A DNA stretch of 48,279 bases from CAZDET01 sp964504335 (GTDB lineage: Bacteria > Bacteroidota > Bacteroidia > Chitinophagales > Saprospiraceae): assembly GCA_964504335.1 (NCBI GenBank), contig CAZDET010000038.1:1-48279 (forward strand). Reading direction: 5' to 3'. Under the pieces are notes generated by a model, which saw only the letters and a list, made by a program, of their open reading frames with translations, searched no databases and was not told the origin of the DNA. Shown one piece after another: positions 24,150 to 33,090 of this stretch. Each line of letters begins with the position of its first letter. Position 1 is the stretch's first letter. The translations under genes and the position numbers were made by a program.

Positions 24150-24851
24150 ATGAAAAATTGGATTCCCAATTCCATTACCTTGCTCAACTTGTTCTGTGGC
24201 ACGACGGCTATCATCGCCCTGCTCGACGAGCAGTTGTTGCTGGGTGCAGCCCTGTTGCTCGCCGCTGCCGTGGCTGACTTTTTCGACGGTCTGGTAGCCC
24301 GTCTGCTGCGAGTGGCCGGTCCGATGGGCAAGGAATTGGATAGTCTGGCCGACATGGTCTCCTTCGGGGTAGCGCCCGGTATTATTCTTTATGCCATTTA
24401 TCGGCAGGGCCTGGGCGTACCTGCTTTGCTAATCTGGAGCGGCCTTCCGCTGTTGATTGTCGCTCTGTTTTCGGCCATTCGACTGGCCAAATTTAATCTG
24501 GACGACCGTCAGACCGACTCCTTTATCGGGCTTCCTACTCCCGCGGCCACCCTGTTTGTCGTCGGCTTACTCCTCATATACGAACAGGATTCTTTCGGCC
24601 TGGGTCGGTTCATCCAGCAGCCTGCGGTGTTGTTTGCTTCGGCCATCACCTTATCCGCCCTTTTAGTGGCGGAACTCCCGATGTTTAGCCTCAAATTCAA
24701 GCATTTCCGCTGGCAGGGCAATCAAATCCGCTATATCTTCGCGGCCATCGCTCTCCTGTTTGGTCTGCTACTGCAGGAAGCGGCTATCGCCCCCCTATTA
24801 CTGGTTTATATCGTTATAAACCTGATAAGGTCCATGAATTCCCAAATGTAG
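24150..24851 (+). CDS. pssA: CDP-diacylglycerol-serine O-phosphatidyltransferase
   Basis: Predicted 233-residue inner-membrane enzyme that makes phosphatidylserine from CDP-diacylglycerol and serine, the precursor of phosphatidylethanolamine. It carries the CDP-alcohol phosphotransferase signature: DFFDGLVAR (D43, D46, G47, R51) followed by G60 and ELDSLAD (D64, D68). About seven or eight hydrophobic segments. The start IPNSITLLNLFCG is typical of the PssA subgroup in Bacteroidota and Bacillus. purS follows 33 bp later on the same strand and rsmI after that, so the three may share a transcript, although their functions are unrelated. Confidence 0.93.
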   Translation: MKNWIPNSITLLNLFCGTTAIIALLDEQLLLGAALLLAAAVADFFDGLVARLLRVAGPMGKELDSLADMVSFGVAPGIILYAIYRQGLGVPALLIWSGLPLLIVALFSAIRLAKFNLDDRQTDSFIGLPTPAATLFVVGLLLIYEQDSFGLGRFIQQPAVLFASAITLSALLVAELPMFSLKFKHFRWQGNQIRYIFAAIALLFGLLLQEAAIAPLLLVYIVINLIRSMNSQM

Positions 24852-24884
24852 ATTCCCCTCACTCTTAAAAAGTCACGTAACGAC

Positions 24885-25142
24885 ATGAAATATCAAGCCC
24901 ACATCACCATTATGCCCCTCAAAGAACTCCTCGATCCACAGGGGAAAACCGTGCAGAACAATTTACCCAACCTGGATATCCACGGAGTGGAGGATGTGCG
25001 CATCGGCAAGCACGTAGTGATGCGCCTGGAAGCACCGGACGAAACGACCGCCCGGGAGCGCGTCGACACGGCCTGCCGGAAACTGCTCGCCAATCTGATC
25101 ATGGAGTCGTATTCGTTTGAGCTTTCCGAGATCGACGGTTGA
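24885..25142 (+). CDS. purS: Phosphoribosylformylglycinamidine synthase subunit PurS
   Basis: An 85-residue protein matching PurS, the small subunit that bridges PurL and PurQ in the three-part FGAM synthase of purine synthesis. It shows the typical MPLKELLDPQGKTVQNNLP start, the VRIGKHVVMRLE strand and the C-terminal LLANLIMESYSFEL. Length is normal. purL and purQ are not in the window. It lies 33 bp after pssA. Confidence 0.93.
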   Translation: MKYQAHITIMPLKELLDPQGKTVQNNLPNLDIHGVEDVRIGKHVVMRLEAPDETTARERVDTACRKLLANLIMESYSFELSEIDG

Positions 25143-25186
25143 AGGAAAGGCTTTAATAAAGATTAAGAGAGAGCCGACTGGCTCCT

Positions 25187-25210
25187 CAGTTAACGCATTA
25201 ACTGATTCGT
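25187..25210. repeat. Octamer array G ahead of rsmI
   Basis: Units cagttaac (25187-25194) and gcattaac (25195-25202), then a diverged unit to 25210. CAGTTAA and TTAACTG form a 7-bp inverted repeat over 25187-25205. The array ends one base before the TTG start codon of rsmI, so the ribosome-binding region of rsmI is array sequence. Confidence 0.5.
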
Positions 25211-25211
25211 A

Positions 25212-25886
25212 TTGCTGTACCTCGTACCCACTCCTATCGGCAACCTGGAAGACCTGACCTTCCGGGCGTTGCGCATCCTGAAGGAAGTGGACCTGGTATT
25301 GGCGGAAGATACCCGCACCACGAAGCGCCTGTTTAGCCACTACGAAATAGCCACGCCACTCCGTTCCTTCCACGCGCACAACGAACACCGCACCGTAGCG
25401 GCCATTGTCGAACAATTGCAAGGCGGTGCCACCTATGCGCTGGTTTCGGATGCCGGAACACCCGGTATCAGCGACCCGGGTTTCTTGCTGGTGCGCGCCT
25501 GCCGGGAGGCGGAGGTACCGGTGGTGTGTCTGCCCGGAGCCACGGCCTTCGTGCCCGCCCTGGTGGCGAGTGGGCTGCCCTGCGACCGCTTTCATTTCGA
25601 AGGATTCCTCCCCCAAAAAAAGGGGCGCCAGACGCGCCTTGCGCTGCTTACCGAACTCCCCCACACGTTTGTACTATACGAAAGCCCCTACCGGCTCATC
25701 AAGGCCCTCGATCAGTTGATCGAGCACTGCGGCCCCGATCGCCCCGCTTGCGTAGCGCGGGAACTGACGAAAGTCTTCGAAGAAGTGAAAACGGCGCCAC
25801 TCTCCGAATTGCGGACCTACTTTGGGGATGGAGAAGGCGTGGTGAAGGGAGAGATCGTCATCGTCGTCGGCGGGAAACAACTGTAG
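25212..25886 (+). CDS. rsmI: 16S rRNA (cytidine1402-2'-O)-methyltransferase RsmI
   Basis: Predicted 224-residue tetrapyrrole-methylase-fold enzyme that 2'-O-methylates C1402 in the decoding centre of 16S rRNA using SAM. Signatures are LYLVPTPIGNLEDLTFRALRIL at the N-terminus (only the first part is fixed in the family), AEDTRTTKRLF, LVSDAGTPGISDPGF, CLPGATAFVPALVASG and PYRLIKAL. It lacks the longer C-terminal HTH tail of E. coli RsmI, as is common in Bacteroidota. The only reasonable start is TTG at 25212, directly after an octamer array; no in-frame ATG is nearby. Confidence 0.93.
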   Translation: MLYLVPTPIGNLEDLTFRALRILKEVDLVLAEDTRTTKRLFSHYEIATPLRSFHAHNEHRTVAAIVEQLQGGATYALVSDAGTPGISDPGFLLVRACREAEVPVVCLPGATAFVPALVASGLPCDRFHFEGFLPQKKGRQTRLALLTELPHTFVLYESPYRLIKALDQLIEHCGPDRPACVARELTKVFEEVKTAPLSELRTYFGDGEGVVKGEIVIVVGGKQL

Positions 25887-25905
25887 CCCCCAACAAATGA
25901 ATAAG

Positions 25906-25976
25906 AATGCGTTTAAGCGTTTAGACGTTTATGAAAAGCAGGATGCCACTGCACTAAACGCCTAAACGCCTAAACG
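25906..25976. repeat. Octamer array pair H between convergent genes
   Basis: Left arm: three 8-bp units with a CGTT(T)A core at 25906-25929, for example taagcgtt. Right arm: three units at 25953-25976 (actaaacg, then cctaaacg twice), which is the same word in reverse complement. The 23-bp spacer holds a small gcag/ctgc stem. The pair fills the space between the stops of rsmI and the first amidohydrolase, so as RNA it would be a long hairpin and could serve as a two-way terminator. Confidence 0.75.
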
Positions 25977-25984
25977 TATTTATT

Positions 25985-27286
25985 TTACTCCTTATCCAAT
26001 CCCGGATTGCGCTCCAGGAATTCGTCGTACAAAAGCGTATGCCGGCTATTCATCGGGATTTTGTACCCGTTGATGAATACCTGTTCGATATCAGTTCTCG
26101 GCTCCATTGGATCGCCGGTAGCGATGAACAGGCTAGCCCGCTTTCCGACTTCGAGGGAGCCGATTTCGTCGGCTACACCCATGATTTCGGCCGGAACGAT
26201 GGTGATAGCTCGCAGCGCTTCCTCCTTACCCATGCCGTAAGCGGCGGCAAAGCCCGCGTTGTACGGCAAGTTTCGGACGTTTTCTGTGTCTCCGGAGCGG
26301 ATAGCGACCTTTACCCCGGCCTTAGCCATCAACCCGGGGTTTTTATAGATCACATCGTAGCGATCGGAGGCACGGGTAGGTATCGACAACATCGGGCCAA
26401 CGATACAGGGGATATTGGCAGCGGCCAATGAATCGGCTACCCGCCATCCCTCAGCAACGCCTGTGAAAATGACATCCACGTCGTTTTCGGCGACCCAGCT
26501 CATAGCTGACTTGATATCCGCTTCGCGGTTCACTTCGATCAGGAGCGGCATTTCTTTGCGTACCACGGCAGTCATGGCTGCCGCCTGCGGGTTGTATTCC
26601 GGCTGGATGGAATTATCCGACTCGGCAGCCTGCAGAATCTTATCGTACAGCATGGCAGATTCCAAAAGGTCGTTCAACTCTTTTAACTGCTTCTCCTGAT
26701 CCTTCTTGCGCTCCTCATCGGAGCGGCGATCCCGACGCCCCCGACGGCTGGCATTGGGCCAGTTCACCACGATTCCCTTGAATCCGGCGTACATTTGCTC
26801 CGGGGTATACCCGACCAGGTCGATCAGGGCAGCCGTCCCGGAAATGGTGCCGCCGCGGGGAGCCGTCACCACGGTTGTGACCCCTTCCACTCGCGTTACG
26901 GGAATGGCAACGGAGTTGGGGTTGACCGCCGTCAGGGCTTCCATGTGGGGGATGATGTTTCCGATCTCGTTGGCATCCTGTGTCAGGGAAATGGAGCCGA
27001 CTTCGATGAGACCGAGACTGGTCCCGGCATCAATCAGGCCCGGATAGATGCGCTTGCCACTGCAATCGATTTCCTCGGCACCGCTGGGCACCGCGGCATT
27101 GGGGCCCATAGCGGCAATGCGCCCGTCCTGAATAATGAGGTTGCCTTGTTGCTCGCCGTTGGTGACCGTTACGAGGGTAGCGTTGGTGAGCGCGAAGGTA
27201 CCGCCCTCGGGCTTTCCGACTACTTGGGCCGCCAGTGTGCCACACAGCAGACAGAGGGCCCAGATTCCGGCTATATATTTAGTCAT
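25985..27286 (-). CDS. Secreted amidohydrolase-like protein, metal site lost
   Basis: A 433-residue exported protein (signal to about residue 20, TLAAQ) with the amidohydrolase TIM-barrel layout: beta-sandwich start (NLIIQDGRIAAMG), IYPGLIDAGTSLGL (86-90 is DAGTS where active members have DAHxH), barrel middle with an Arg/Lys-rich insert (about 180-200), and a return to the sandwich (GSLEVGKRASLFIATGDP). The HxH pair and the later barrel His residues are missing (IEVNREAD, FTGVAEGW), so hydrolysis is unlikely by the usual mechanism. It is the last of three adjacent paralogues on one strand (27 bp after the middle one). Probably a structural partner of the intact middle enzyme, which is inference. 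Confidence 0.82.
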   Translation of the reverse strand: MTKYIAGIWALCLLCGTLAAQVVGKPEGGTFALTNATLVTVTNGEQQGNLIIQDGRIAAMGPNAAVPSGAEEIDCSGKRIYPGLIDAGTSLGLIEVGSISLTQDANEIGNIIPHMEALTAVNPNSVAIPVTRVEGVTTVVTAPRGGTISGTAALIDLVGYTPEQMYAGFKGIVVNWPNASRRGRRDRRSDEERKKDQEKQLKELNDLLESAMLYDKILQAAESDNSIQPEYNPQAAAMTAVVRKEMPLLIEVNREADIKSAMSWVAENDVDVIFTGVAEGWRVADSLAAANIPCIVGPMLSIPTRASDRYDVIYKNPGLMAKAGVKVAIRSGDTENVRNLPYNAGFAAAYGMGKEEALRAITIVPAEIMGVADEIGSLEVGKRASLFIATGDPMEPRTDIEQVFINGYKIPMNSRHTLLYDEFLERNPGLDKE

Positions 27287-27313
27287 GATTGATTTTGCTT
27301 GTCCGATTAATTA

Positions 27314-28666
27314 TTAGTTCTGATTCAATAGTTCCGCAACGCCTTCCATGCAGCGCTCGTCCTCTTCCTGGTCGATTGCGACCGGCTGAACGCGTTCGGG
27401 ATCGACGGTGAGGCGCTGATCATCGGTATCTTCGTTGATGTCGAACTCAACGATACCGTCTACAATAGTCATTTGCGGAATGGCGTAAATAGAGAGCGGA
27501 TGGGCATTGAAAATGGCGATATCCGCTTCTTTGCCCACCTCGATAGAGCCGACCCGATCTTCGATGCCGAGCTGCTTGGCCGGGTTAATGGTGATCAGGG
27601 CGAGGGCTTCGTTTTCGGTGAGGTCGCCGTAGCGCATCGTCTTGGCGGCTTCGTGGTACAAGTGGCGGATCAACTCTCCGGAATCGCTGTTGATCGAAGT
27701 TACCACGCCGTTTTTAGTAAGGATCGCCGCATTGAAGGCCGTCGAATAGTACACCTCGAACTTGTAGGCCCACCAGTCGGCAAATACCGAGGCGCTCGCA
27801 CCGTAAGCGGCCAACTCCGGCGCTACCTTAAAGCCTTCGTTGACGTGCTGGAAGCAAATCCGATCAACCTCGAAATCCTTTAACACATCGAGCAGCATGA
27901 GGATTTCGTCGGCCCGGTAGGAGTGGCAGTGAACAATGATATCACCCTTCAAAATATCGGCCATGGTTTCCAAGCGGCGGTTGTACATGGGTGGCACGGC
28001 ATTGGGGTCGGTCTTGACTGACTCCTCGTAAGCAGCCCACTCCTCCATGTAGCGCTTGCCCTTGGCGAAGGCTTCGCGAAAGACCTGTTCGATCCCCATC
28101 CGGGTGCGAGGCTGGATGCCACTCCCTTCCCCGTGCACGCGCATGGGGTTTTCGCCGAGCGCAAATTTGATGGTACGTGGCGCCCCTTCCATGCGAAGGT
28201 CGGCCGGATTAAAGGTACCATAGCGGTGCTTAATTGTTTCGCATTGCCCGCCGATGGCATTTGCCGATCCGTGCATGGCATGTGAAGCAGTGACCCCTCC
28301 CGCCAGGGCACGGTAGATAGAAATATCGAGCGGGTCGAGTACATCACCTACCCATACCTCCGAAGTGACCGGGCTGGTGCCTTCGTTTACTGCATCCAGG
28401 GCGATATGAGAGTGCGCATCGATGATTCCGGGCATGACGTACATGCCGGTGGCATCGATCGTTTCGACACCGGAAGGAGCGGAAAGCCCGGAGCCGATTT
28501 GCGTGATTTTACCGTCGCGCACCAGCACATCGGTATTTTCCAGAGTGCCGTCCGTGACGGTGAGCACTGTTCCTCCTTTGATCAGGAGATCGCCCGTAGG
28601 CGTTTGAGCCTGAAGGCCCACGGTAGCCACCAGACACCAGAAGAAGATTATATGATAACGTTGCAT
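27314..28666 (-). CDS. Secreted amidohydrolase, intact metal site
   Basis: A 450-residue exported enzyme (signal about 1-20, GLQAQ). All expected metal ligands of the imidazolonepropionase-like amidohydrolases are visible: PGIIDAHSHIAL (H85, H87), IIVHCHSYR (H246, H248), CFQHVNEG (H274) and SINSDSGEL (D328). It ends with the sandwich segment GSIEVGKEADIAIFNAHPL. Substrate is unknown; periplasmic relatives act on cyclic amides or peptides. It sits between two paralogues that have lost these ligands, separated by 27 and 25 bp, so the three are an operon. Confidence 0.88.
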   Translation of the reverse strand: MQRYHIIFFWCLVATVGLQAQTPTGDLLIKGGTVLTVTDGTLENTDVLVRDGKITQIGSGLSAPSGVETIDATGMYVMPGIIDAHSHIALDAVNEGTSPVTSEVWVGDVLDPLDISIYRALAGGVTASHAMHGSANAIGGQCETIKHRYGTFNPADLRMEGAPRTIKFALGENPMRVHGEGSGIQPRTRMGIEQVFREAFAKGKRYMEEWAAYEESVKTDPNAVPPMYNRRLETMADILKGDIIVHCHSYRADEILMLLDVLKDFEVDRICFQHVNEGFKVAPELAAYGASASVFADWWAYKFEVYYSTAFNAAILTKNGVVTSINSDSGELIRHLYHEAAKTMRYGDLTENEALALITINPAKQLGIEDRVGSIEVGKEADIAIFNAHPLSIYAIPQMTIVDGIVEFDINEDTDDQRLTVDPERVQPVAIDQEEDERCMEGVAELLNQN

Positions 28667-28691
28667 AATTGATTTCCTTTAAATCATTCAT

Positions 28692-30374
28692 TTAATTAGG
28701 GTCGGAGTCGCGCGTGCCTTCTACGTCGAAGGTTCCCATCGGGCCGGCAGTCACGGTGCCTTCAATGTAGTTGCCGTCTACTTCGAGATCGAATTCGAGG
28801 TTTAGCGATTGCCCGCCGCCGTCAAACTCGGACGTGAAATACACGGTATTACCATCCACGACGATATCATTGACGGCCCGTCCATCACTGGCACCCTCCA
28901 TTTGCATGACGCCTTCGTAGTCGCCGTCCGATCCGGTAAAGGTCATGGTTCCCCGCACCGTTTGCCCGGGTACTTCTACGGTGTAGGACCAGGTTCCGGC
29001 AATATTAGCCGGTTCGGCGGTGGAGTCACCCGATTTTTTCTTTGGCTTCTTGGCTTCGTACTCGAAGATTTCTCCGTCGACGAAAACATAGCGCACAGCC
29101 GACTTTTCCTCGAAGTAAGGCCCATCGGTGATTACCAGATTGGCCAGTTTCCCCTGGGCGACGGTACCGTGCGTGGCGGAGAGCCCGAGCAACTCCGCAG
29201 GAGCTGTGGTAAGCGCGGCCAGCGCCTGCTCTTCGGCCAGTCCGTTTTCAATCATGCGCCGCAGACTTGCACGCACGTCTTTCGGCTTGGCATCCATGCC
29301 TGAGAACCCGAACGCGACGCCGGCCTTGGCCAGTTCGGCGGCCATTGTCTCGTACTTCTTCATTTCGGCTGCACGACGCTCCTCAAGCTGTTTCATTTCC
29401 TCGCTCATTTCCTCGTCGTCCTCTTTCTTCTTTTCCTTAGGCTGATCCGGCAACTCCAAGGTGAGAAAAACGGGGATTTTGCGCTCGGTGATGGCGTCGA
29501 TGGCGGCCCAGGCTTCTCCGGCCCCGCCCAGAATCATGGAAAAGCCCAACTCGGATTCCAAGTCGATGGCACGATACACATCTTTGGCATTTTCCACGTA
29601 GAAAAAGACGGGTTGGGTCTGGTTAACTGCGGGGAGCATGGCCTTTACCTCCTTGGGATAGGTTGGCCGCGGCTTGCCCGCGGGAGCCTTTTGATACGCG
29701 ACTTGATGCTGCTGCGCGTACTCGGCCTGCTTATACATTTCTCGAAACTTGGACATAACGGCCATCACCGTGGAGGGATACGCCCGTCCCCTGGCTCCTT
29801 CAAATTGAGCAAACAAGGCCGCCTCTGAACGAATTAGCATTTCATCCGGGCTATCGCCAGCTAGCTGGATAATTGCTCCGTTTCCGGGTAGCATTCCTTG
29901 GTACGGTACGATGTGGGCGGTGGTGAATCCGACCTCACGCCAGTCCTTTATCGACTTTTCGGCCGGCTTCACTACAGACATGGCCGAACGCTGGGGGGTG
30001 ATGCCCGCTACATCGTTGGGTGGATTACCGGGGGTGTAGTCGCGGGAGCGGTTTCCGTTGTCTTCTTCCTTCGGGCGTTCGACCCCAGTGTGGGAGAGCC
30101 CATCGATGAATCCGGCATAGACGAACATGGAATCCACTTCGATAACCTTTGCATCAACGGGCACGGTAACATTGGTGCCGACTGCCTCAATCAGTCCATC
30201 ACGGACCACAATTGTTCCTCCCTCGATTTGCTGACCCGGCTGGGTCACAATGGTCACGTTTTGGAGCGCGTAGACCCGCGTGACGGGCCCCGGCTGGGAG
30301 CTTGCTGTCTGAGCGTGGACCAGGCACAGCCCACTGAGAAACAAAAGACAGCCGCTCAAGAGTATTCTCATCAT
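28692..30374 (-). CDS. Secreted amidohydrolase-like protein, metal site lost, extra C-terminal domain
   Basis: A 560-residue exported protein (signal about 1-21, CLVHAQ). The amidohydrolase-like body starts with TIVVRDGLIEAVG and YAGFIDGLSHTGVE, where the normal DAHxH is DGLSH (91-95), so the first His is gone. Later barrel His and Asp motifs are also absent. A lysine/glutamate-rich helix (about 314-345) interrupts the barrel. Residues about 457-560 form an extra beta-rich domain (NIAGTWSYTVEVPGQTV start, with repeated polar strands) like small lipocalin-type modules. First gene of the three-gene amidohydrolase operon. Confidence 0.82.
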   Translation of the reverse strand: MMRILLSGCLLFLSGLCLVHAQTASSQPGPVTRVYALQNVTIVTQPGQQIEGGTIVVRDGLIEAVGTNVTVPVDAKVIEVDSMFVYAGFIDGLSHTGVERPKEEDNGNRSRDYTPGNPPNDVAGITPQRSAMSVVKPAEKSIKDWREVGFTTAHIVPYQGMLPGNGAIIQLAGDSPDEMLIRSEAALFAQFEGARGRAYPSTVMAVMSKFREMYKQAEYAQQHQVAYQKAPAGKPRPTYPKEVKAMLPAVNQTQPVFFYVENAKDVYRAIDLESELGFSMILGGAGEAWAAIDAITERKIPVFLTLELPDQPKEKKKEDDEEMSEEMKQLEERRAAEMKKYETMAAELAKAGVAFGFSGMDAKPKDVRASLRRMIENGLAEEQALAALTTAPAELLGLSATHGTVAQGKLANLVITDGPYFEEKSAVRYVFVDGEIFEYEAKKPKKKSGDSTAEPANIAGTWSYTVEVPGQTVRGTMTFTGSDGDYEGVMQMEGASDGRAVNDIVVDGNTVYFTSEFDGGGQSLNLEFDLEVDGNYIEGTVTAGPMGTFDVEGTRDSDPN

Positions 30375-30508
30375 AATTGGAACGTATTTGTTTGTGTATG
30401 GCGATTCAGAATCCGCTCAAGATAAGGAATGCTGTTTAAGCATGAAGTCTATATTTGGTGGAAGGCCGATTGCCTAGTTTATTTGACCGAATTTGGAGGT
30501 TGAACGCC

Positions 30509-30516
30509 CAAAAGTA
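30509..30516 (-). promoter_or_regulatory. Minus-7 box of the amidohydrolase operon
   Basis: TACTTTTG on the minus strand, perfect TAnnTTTG, 135-142 bp upstream of the first ATG and just past the msrC stop. It predicts a leader of about 130 nt. No good minus-33 element is seen. Confidence 0.45.
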
Positions 30517-30551
30517 AGCCTGACGGCTTGCCGTGTGGAGTGTGGCGTTTG

Positions 30552-31073
30552 TCAGGTTGCGAACGTTCGATGGAGTAGTCGCTCCAAATAGTGTCGGTCT
30601 ACGGCATCGAACGCGTCTTCTACGGTGGCATCCACGTCGAATACGGCGATCAATTGGCCCTCCCGATCAAATACGGGCACTACGATTTCCGACCGGCTGT
30701 TTGGGTCACAGGCGATGTGTTCGGTTCCCTGAGCCAGGGCATGAGTATCGCCCACGATTTGGGTCGCTCGGGTAGCAGCTGCCTTCCCGCAAACACCCTT
30801 GCCGAAGTCGATGTATAAGCAACCTAACGTACCCTGATAAGGCCCCACGCGCAGCCGCCCATCCGCCACCAGGTAAAAGCCAACCCAATAGAAATAGGGC
30901 AGATAGGTCTTCAGCAGGCAATTGATCGTCGCCATTTTGAGGACGGGGTCCGTTTCGCCCGCCAGGTTAGCGTCAATCGCCCGCAGGGCAGTCTCGTAGG
31001 CTTGTTCTTTCTCCTGATGATCCAACAACCGGGAGGGCTTAATAAAATAGGGCATTTCCTGGGTAGCAGCCAT
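30552..31073 (-). CDS. msrC: Free methionine-(R)-sulfoxide reductase (GAF domain)
   Basis: A 173-residue cytoplasmic GAF-domain protein that matches fRMsr/MsrC, which reduces free L-methionine-(R)-sulfoxide. All three conserved cysteines are in place: GTLGCLYIDF (C85), GKGVCGKAA (C95) and HIACDPNSRSEIVVP (C122, the usual catalytic one), as is FYWVGFYLV. The start is the ATG at 31073. A frame extending to 31103 would add ten residues (MLPKYLKVYQ) encoded purely by octamer array I, so I reject it. The array touches the ATG directly, leaving no spacer for a normal ribosome-binding site. Confidence 0.9.
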   Translation of the reverse strand: MAATQEMPYFIKPSRLLDHQEKEQAYETALRAIDANLAGETDPVLKMATINCLLKTYLPYFYWVGFYLVADGRLRVGPYQGTLGCLYIDFGKGVCGKAAATRATQIVGDTHALAQGTEHIACDPNSRSEIVVPVFDREGQLIAVFDVDATVEDAFDAVDRHYLERLLHRTFAT

Positions 31074-31142
31074 TTGGTAGACTTTTAGATATTTAGGCAA
31101 CAAGATATTATTTAGCCTAAAAATCTAAAGGTCTAACCAAAT
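31074..31142. repeat. Octamer array pair I (touches the msrC start codon)
   Basis: Left arm 31074-31097: three units, each with TAG at the same place (for example cttttaga). Right arm 31111-31142: four units, with CTA in the same phase (for example aaaggtct). Left and right are reverse complements with few mismatches, with 13 bp between the arms. It fills the gap between the stop of the DUF3857 gene and the ATG of msrC. Confidence 0.75.
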
Positions 31143-31148
31143 TAAACC

Positions 31149-33053
31149 CTACGTCCGCTTTCCCCTCAACACCACACGCCGAGTTTCGGCTTTGCCGATA
31201 TCGATGAAAAATTGGCGGAACGCTTCGTATTCCGAGGCCGCAAGCCGGGCGGGCTGCCATTGCAGGGTTCGAATCCAGCGGAGCTGGTCGCCTTCAAGGG
31301 TGACAGCGCTGTGGTAAGTTCCTACTTTCGATGCGTATTCCAACGTGGGGTCTCCGAGGCTTTCGATTTCGTACCCTTCGGGAATGGATACGGTAACCGT
31401 ATCGATGTAGGTGTGCGCCAGGGGAAAATGAATGGGCAGCTGCCGATCCGCATCCAGCGGTGGCACCTCCACCATTGCTTCATGCTGGTAGAGCGGCACA
31501 AATATTCGAATGCCCATGCGGCGGGCGTAGCGCGGCAGCTCGTCGGAGTAGCTAATCCGGGCGCGGGGCGCGGCGGGCGCAGCCTCCAGCTCGAATTGAG
31601 TGGGCTGGGCATCCGGAAGGTACTGGTAGTCGGCCAACACTTCCAGCTGGTCCTGGCGGCTGTAATTGGCGTGCAGCTCCCGCATCCGATCGTGATCGGT
31701 ACCGGTTTGCAGGCACTTGGAGTCGATGGTGGCGCTGCCGTCCGAGCGCAGGGTCACTTTGGTGTGGCGCCGCTGGCTATTGTCGGACGCCGGGGTTTCT
31801 ACGATGATTCCACCGTTGGCAGTAACCATCAATCCTTTACGCCCCGACGTACCGCCCCCCAGGTAGCCGGGCGGAGCAGTATTGCTGGTGCACTCCAGCC
31901 AGCGATCGATCTGCGGGATGTACAAAATGACGTGGTTAAAGGCCGAGGTTGCAAAGCTGGGGTCAATTGGATAATACCAACTGGGCGAACCCGCAAAAAT
32001 GAGCACGGGATACGACTCAATGCCCACCTCGGCCAGCAGCGCCCGCATGTAATTGGTCAATGCCTTGCAGTCGCCGTAGCGGTTTTTGGCCACGTATTCG
32101 GCGTCAAAGGGTTGCCAGCCGCCAATCCCCAATTGTACGCTCACGTAACGCATGCGCTCCTGCAGGTAGTCGTATAGGCGATCAACTTTCGCCTGAGGAT
32201 CGGCCAGCCCGGAACAAATGGTCCGGATTTCCCCGCGTACTGCGGGGGGAAGGTCAGCCCGCCCGTCGAAAAGCGTGTGGATAAATTGCCCGAAAGCCGT
32301 CCAGCTTCGCATACTGCCGGCATAACCCTCAATGGTAAATTGATCGAGCGCTACGAGTACCTGCGGCAACACCTCCGTGCGGGATGGTGCAAAGGGTTCG
32401 GGTTCGATGGCGGGCACGGACCGGGCCTCCCATTCCCAGGTTTGGGTCTTCGAGTTGCTGCGGATGGTCGGTTGAAGATCCGTATTTAACGCCTTGAAGT
32501 GCAATTGATTATCTTTCGGCAGCGTAATGGCGTAGCGGCGATACGCACACGATTGGGCATAATCGACAATCTGCCAGTCCGGCAAGTTGGCGAATTCGAA
32601 ATCCCGGATTTTACGCTCGTAGGAAAATTCAACGGTGTACGGATACTGATGGTGTCGTAGTCGTAGCAGTTCGTACCGATCGTCCTCGTAGAATGTGCCA
32701 CTGCTGACCCAGGCAAAATCCTGAATGTCGCTTTTGCCGGCTCGCCGAATCTCGTTGCCGAGTTTATCGTAAAGGGTTCCCTTCAATTTATTCACCTTAC
32801 TGTCTCCGCTGTAGGGGACCACGATTTCGAAGGCCTTGCTATCGCTGTTCAGGATAGTAATAATGCCGTGGTACCGGATGATGCCGTCGCGATCAGAGCG
32901 CGCCTCAATTTCCAGGTTTTCGTAACGGACTACCTCGTTGGCTCCCGCCCGCAGCGCTTCGGGGATATCGAGCGCCTGGTAATCTGTGGCGGTTTGCGCG
33001 GACAGGATGATTGGTAGCCACAGGAATGCCAAACAAAAAAGACGATTGTTCAT
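31149..33053 (-). CDS. Secreted DUF3857/transglutaminase-like protein, Cys form
   Basis: A 634-residue exported protein (signal to about residue 20, IILSAQ; start at the Met of MNNRLF, 33053, with a second in-frame ATG at 33071). An N-terminal DUF3857 beta domain (about 45-215) is followed by a transglutaminase-like core with a complete triad: NRYGDCKALTN (C329), SAFNHVILYI (H374) and QIDRWLECTS (D383), then a C-terminal DUF2569/DUF3858-like beta domain. Such proteins are common in Bacteroidota and are thought to act as periplasmic cysteine peptidases; the substrate is unknown. The C-terminus (RRVVLRGKRT) is shared with its neighbour, so they are tandem paralogues 37 bp apart. Confidence 0.85.
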   Translation of the reverse strand: MNNRLFCLAFLWLPIILSAQTATDYQALDIPEALRAGANEVVRYENLEIEARSDRDGIIRYHGIITILNSDSKAFEIVVPYSGDSKVNKLKGTLYDKLGNEIRRAGKSDIQDFAWVSSGTFYEDDRYELLRLRHHQYPYTVEFSYERKIRDFEFANLPDWQIVDYAQSCAYRRYAITLPKDNQLHFKALNTDLQPTIRSNSKTQTWEWEARSVPAIEPEPFAPSRTEVLPQVLVALDQFTIEGYAGSMRSWTAFGQFIHTLFDGRADLPPAVRGEIRTICSGLADPQAKVDRLYDYLQERMRYVSVQLGIGGWQPFDAEYVAKNRYGDCKALTNYMRALLAEVGIESYPVLIFAGSPSWYYPIDPSFATSAFNHVILYIPQIDRWLECTSNTAPPGYLGGGTSGRKGLMVTANGGIIVETPASDNSQRRHTKVTLRSDGSATIDSKCLQTGTDHDRMRELHANYSRQDQLEVLADYQYLPDAQPTQFELEAAPAAPRARISYSDELPRYARRMGIRIFVPLYQHEAMVEVPPLDADRQLPIHFPLAHTYIDTVTVSIPEGYEIESLGDPTLEYASKVGTYHSAVTLEGDQLRWIRTLQWQPARLAASEYEAFRQFFIDIGKAETRRVVLRGKRT

Positions 33054-33090
33054 GGTTGTTTTTGATTGCACTGCTTAGAAAATATAATGG

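Noticed and set aside
31074..31103. Ten-residue N-terminal extension of MsrC
   Set aside because: Encoded wholly by the octamer array; family members start near the ATG at 31073.
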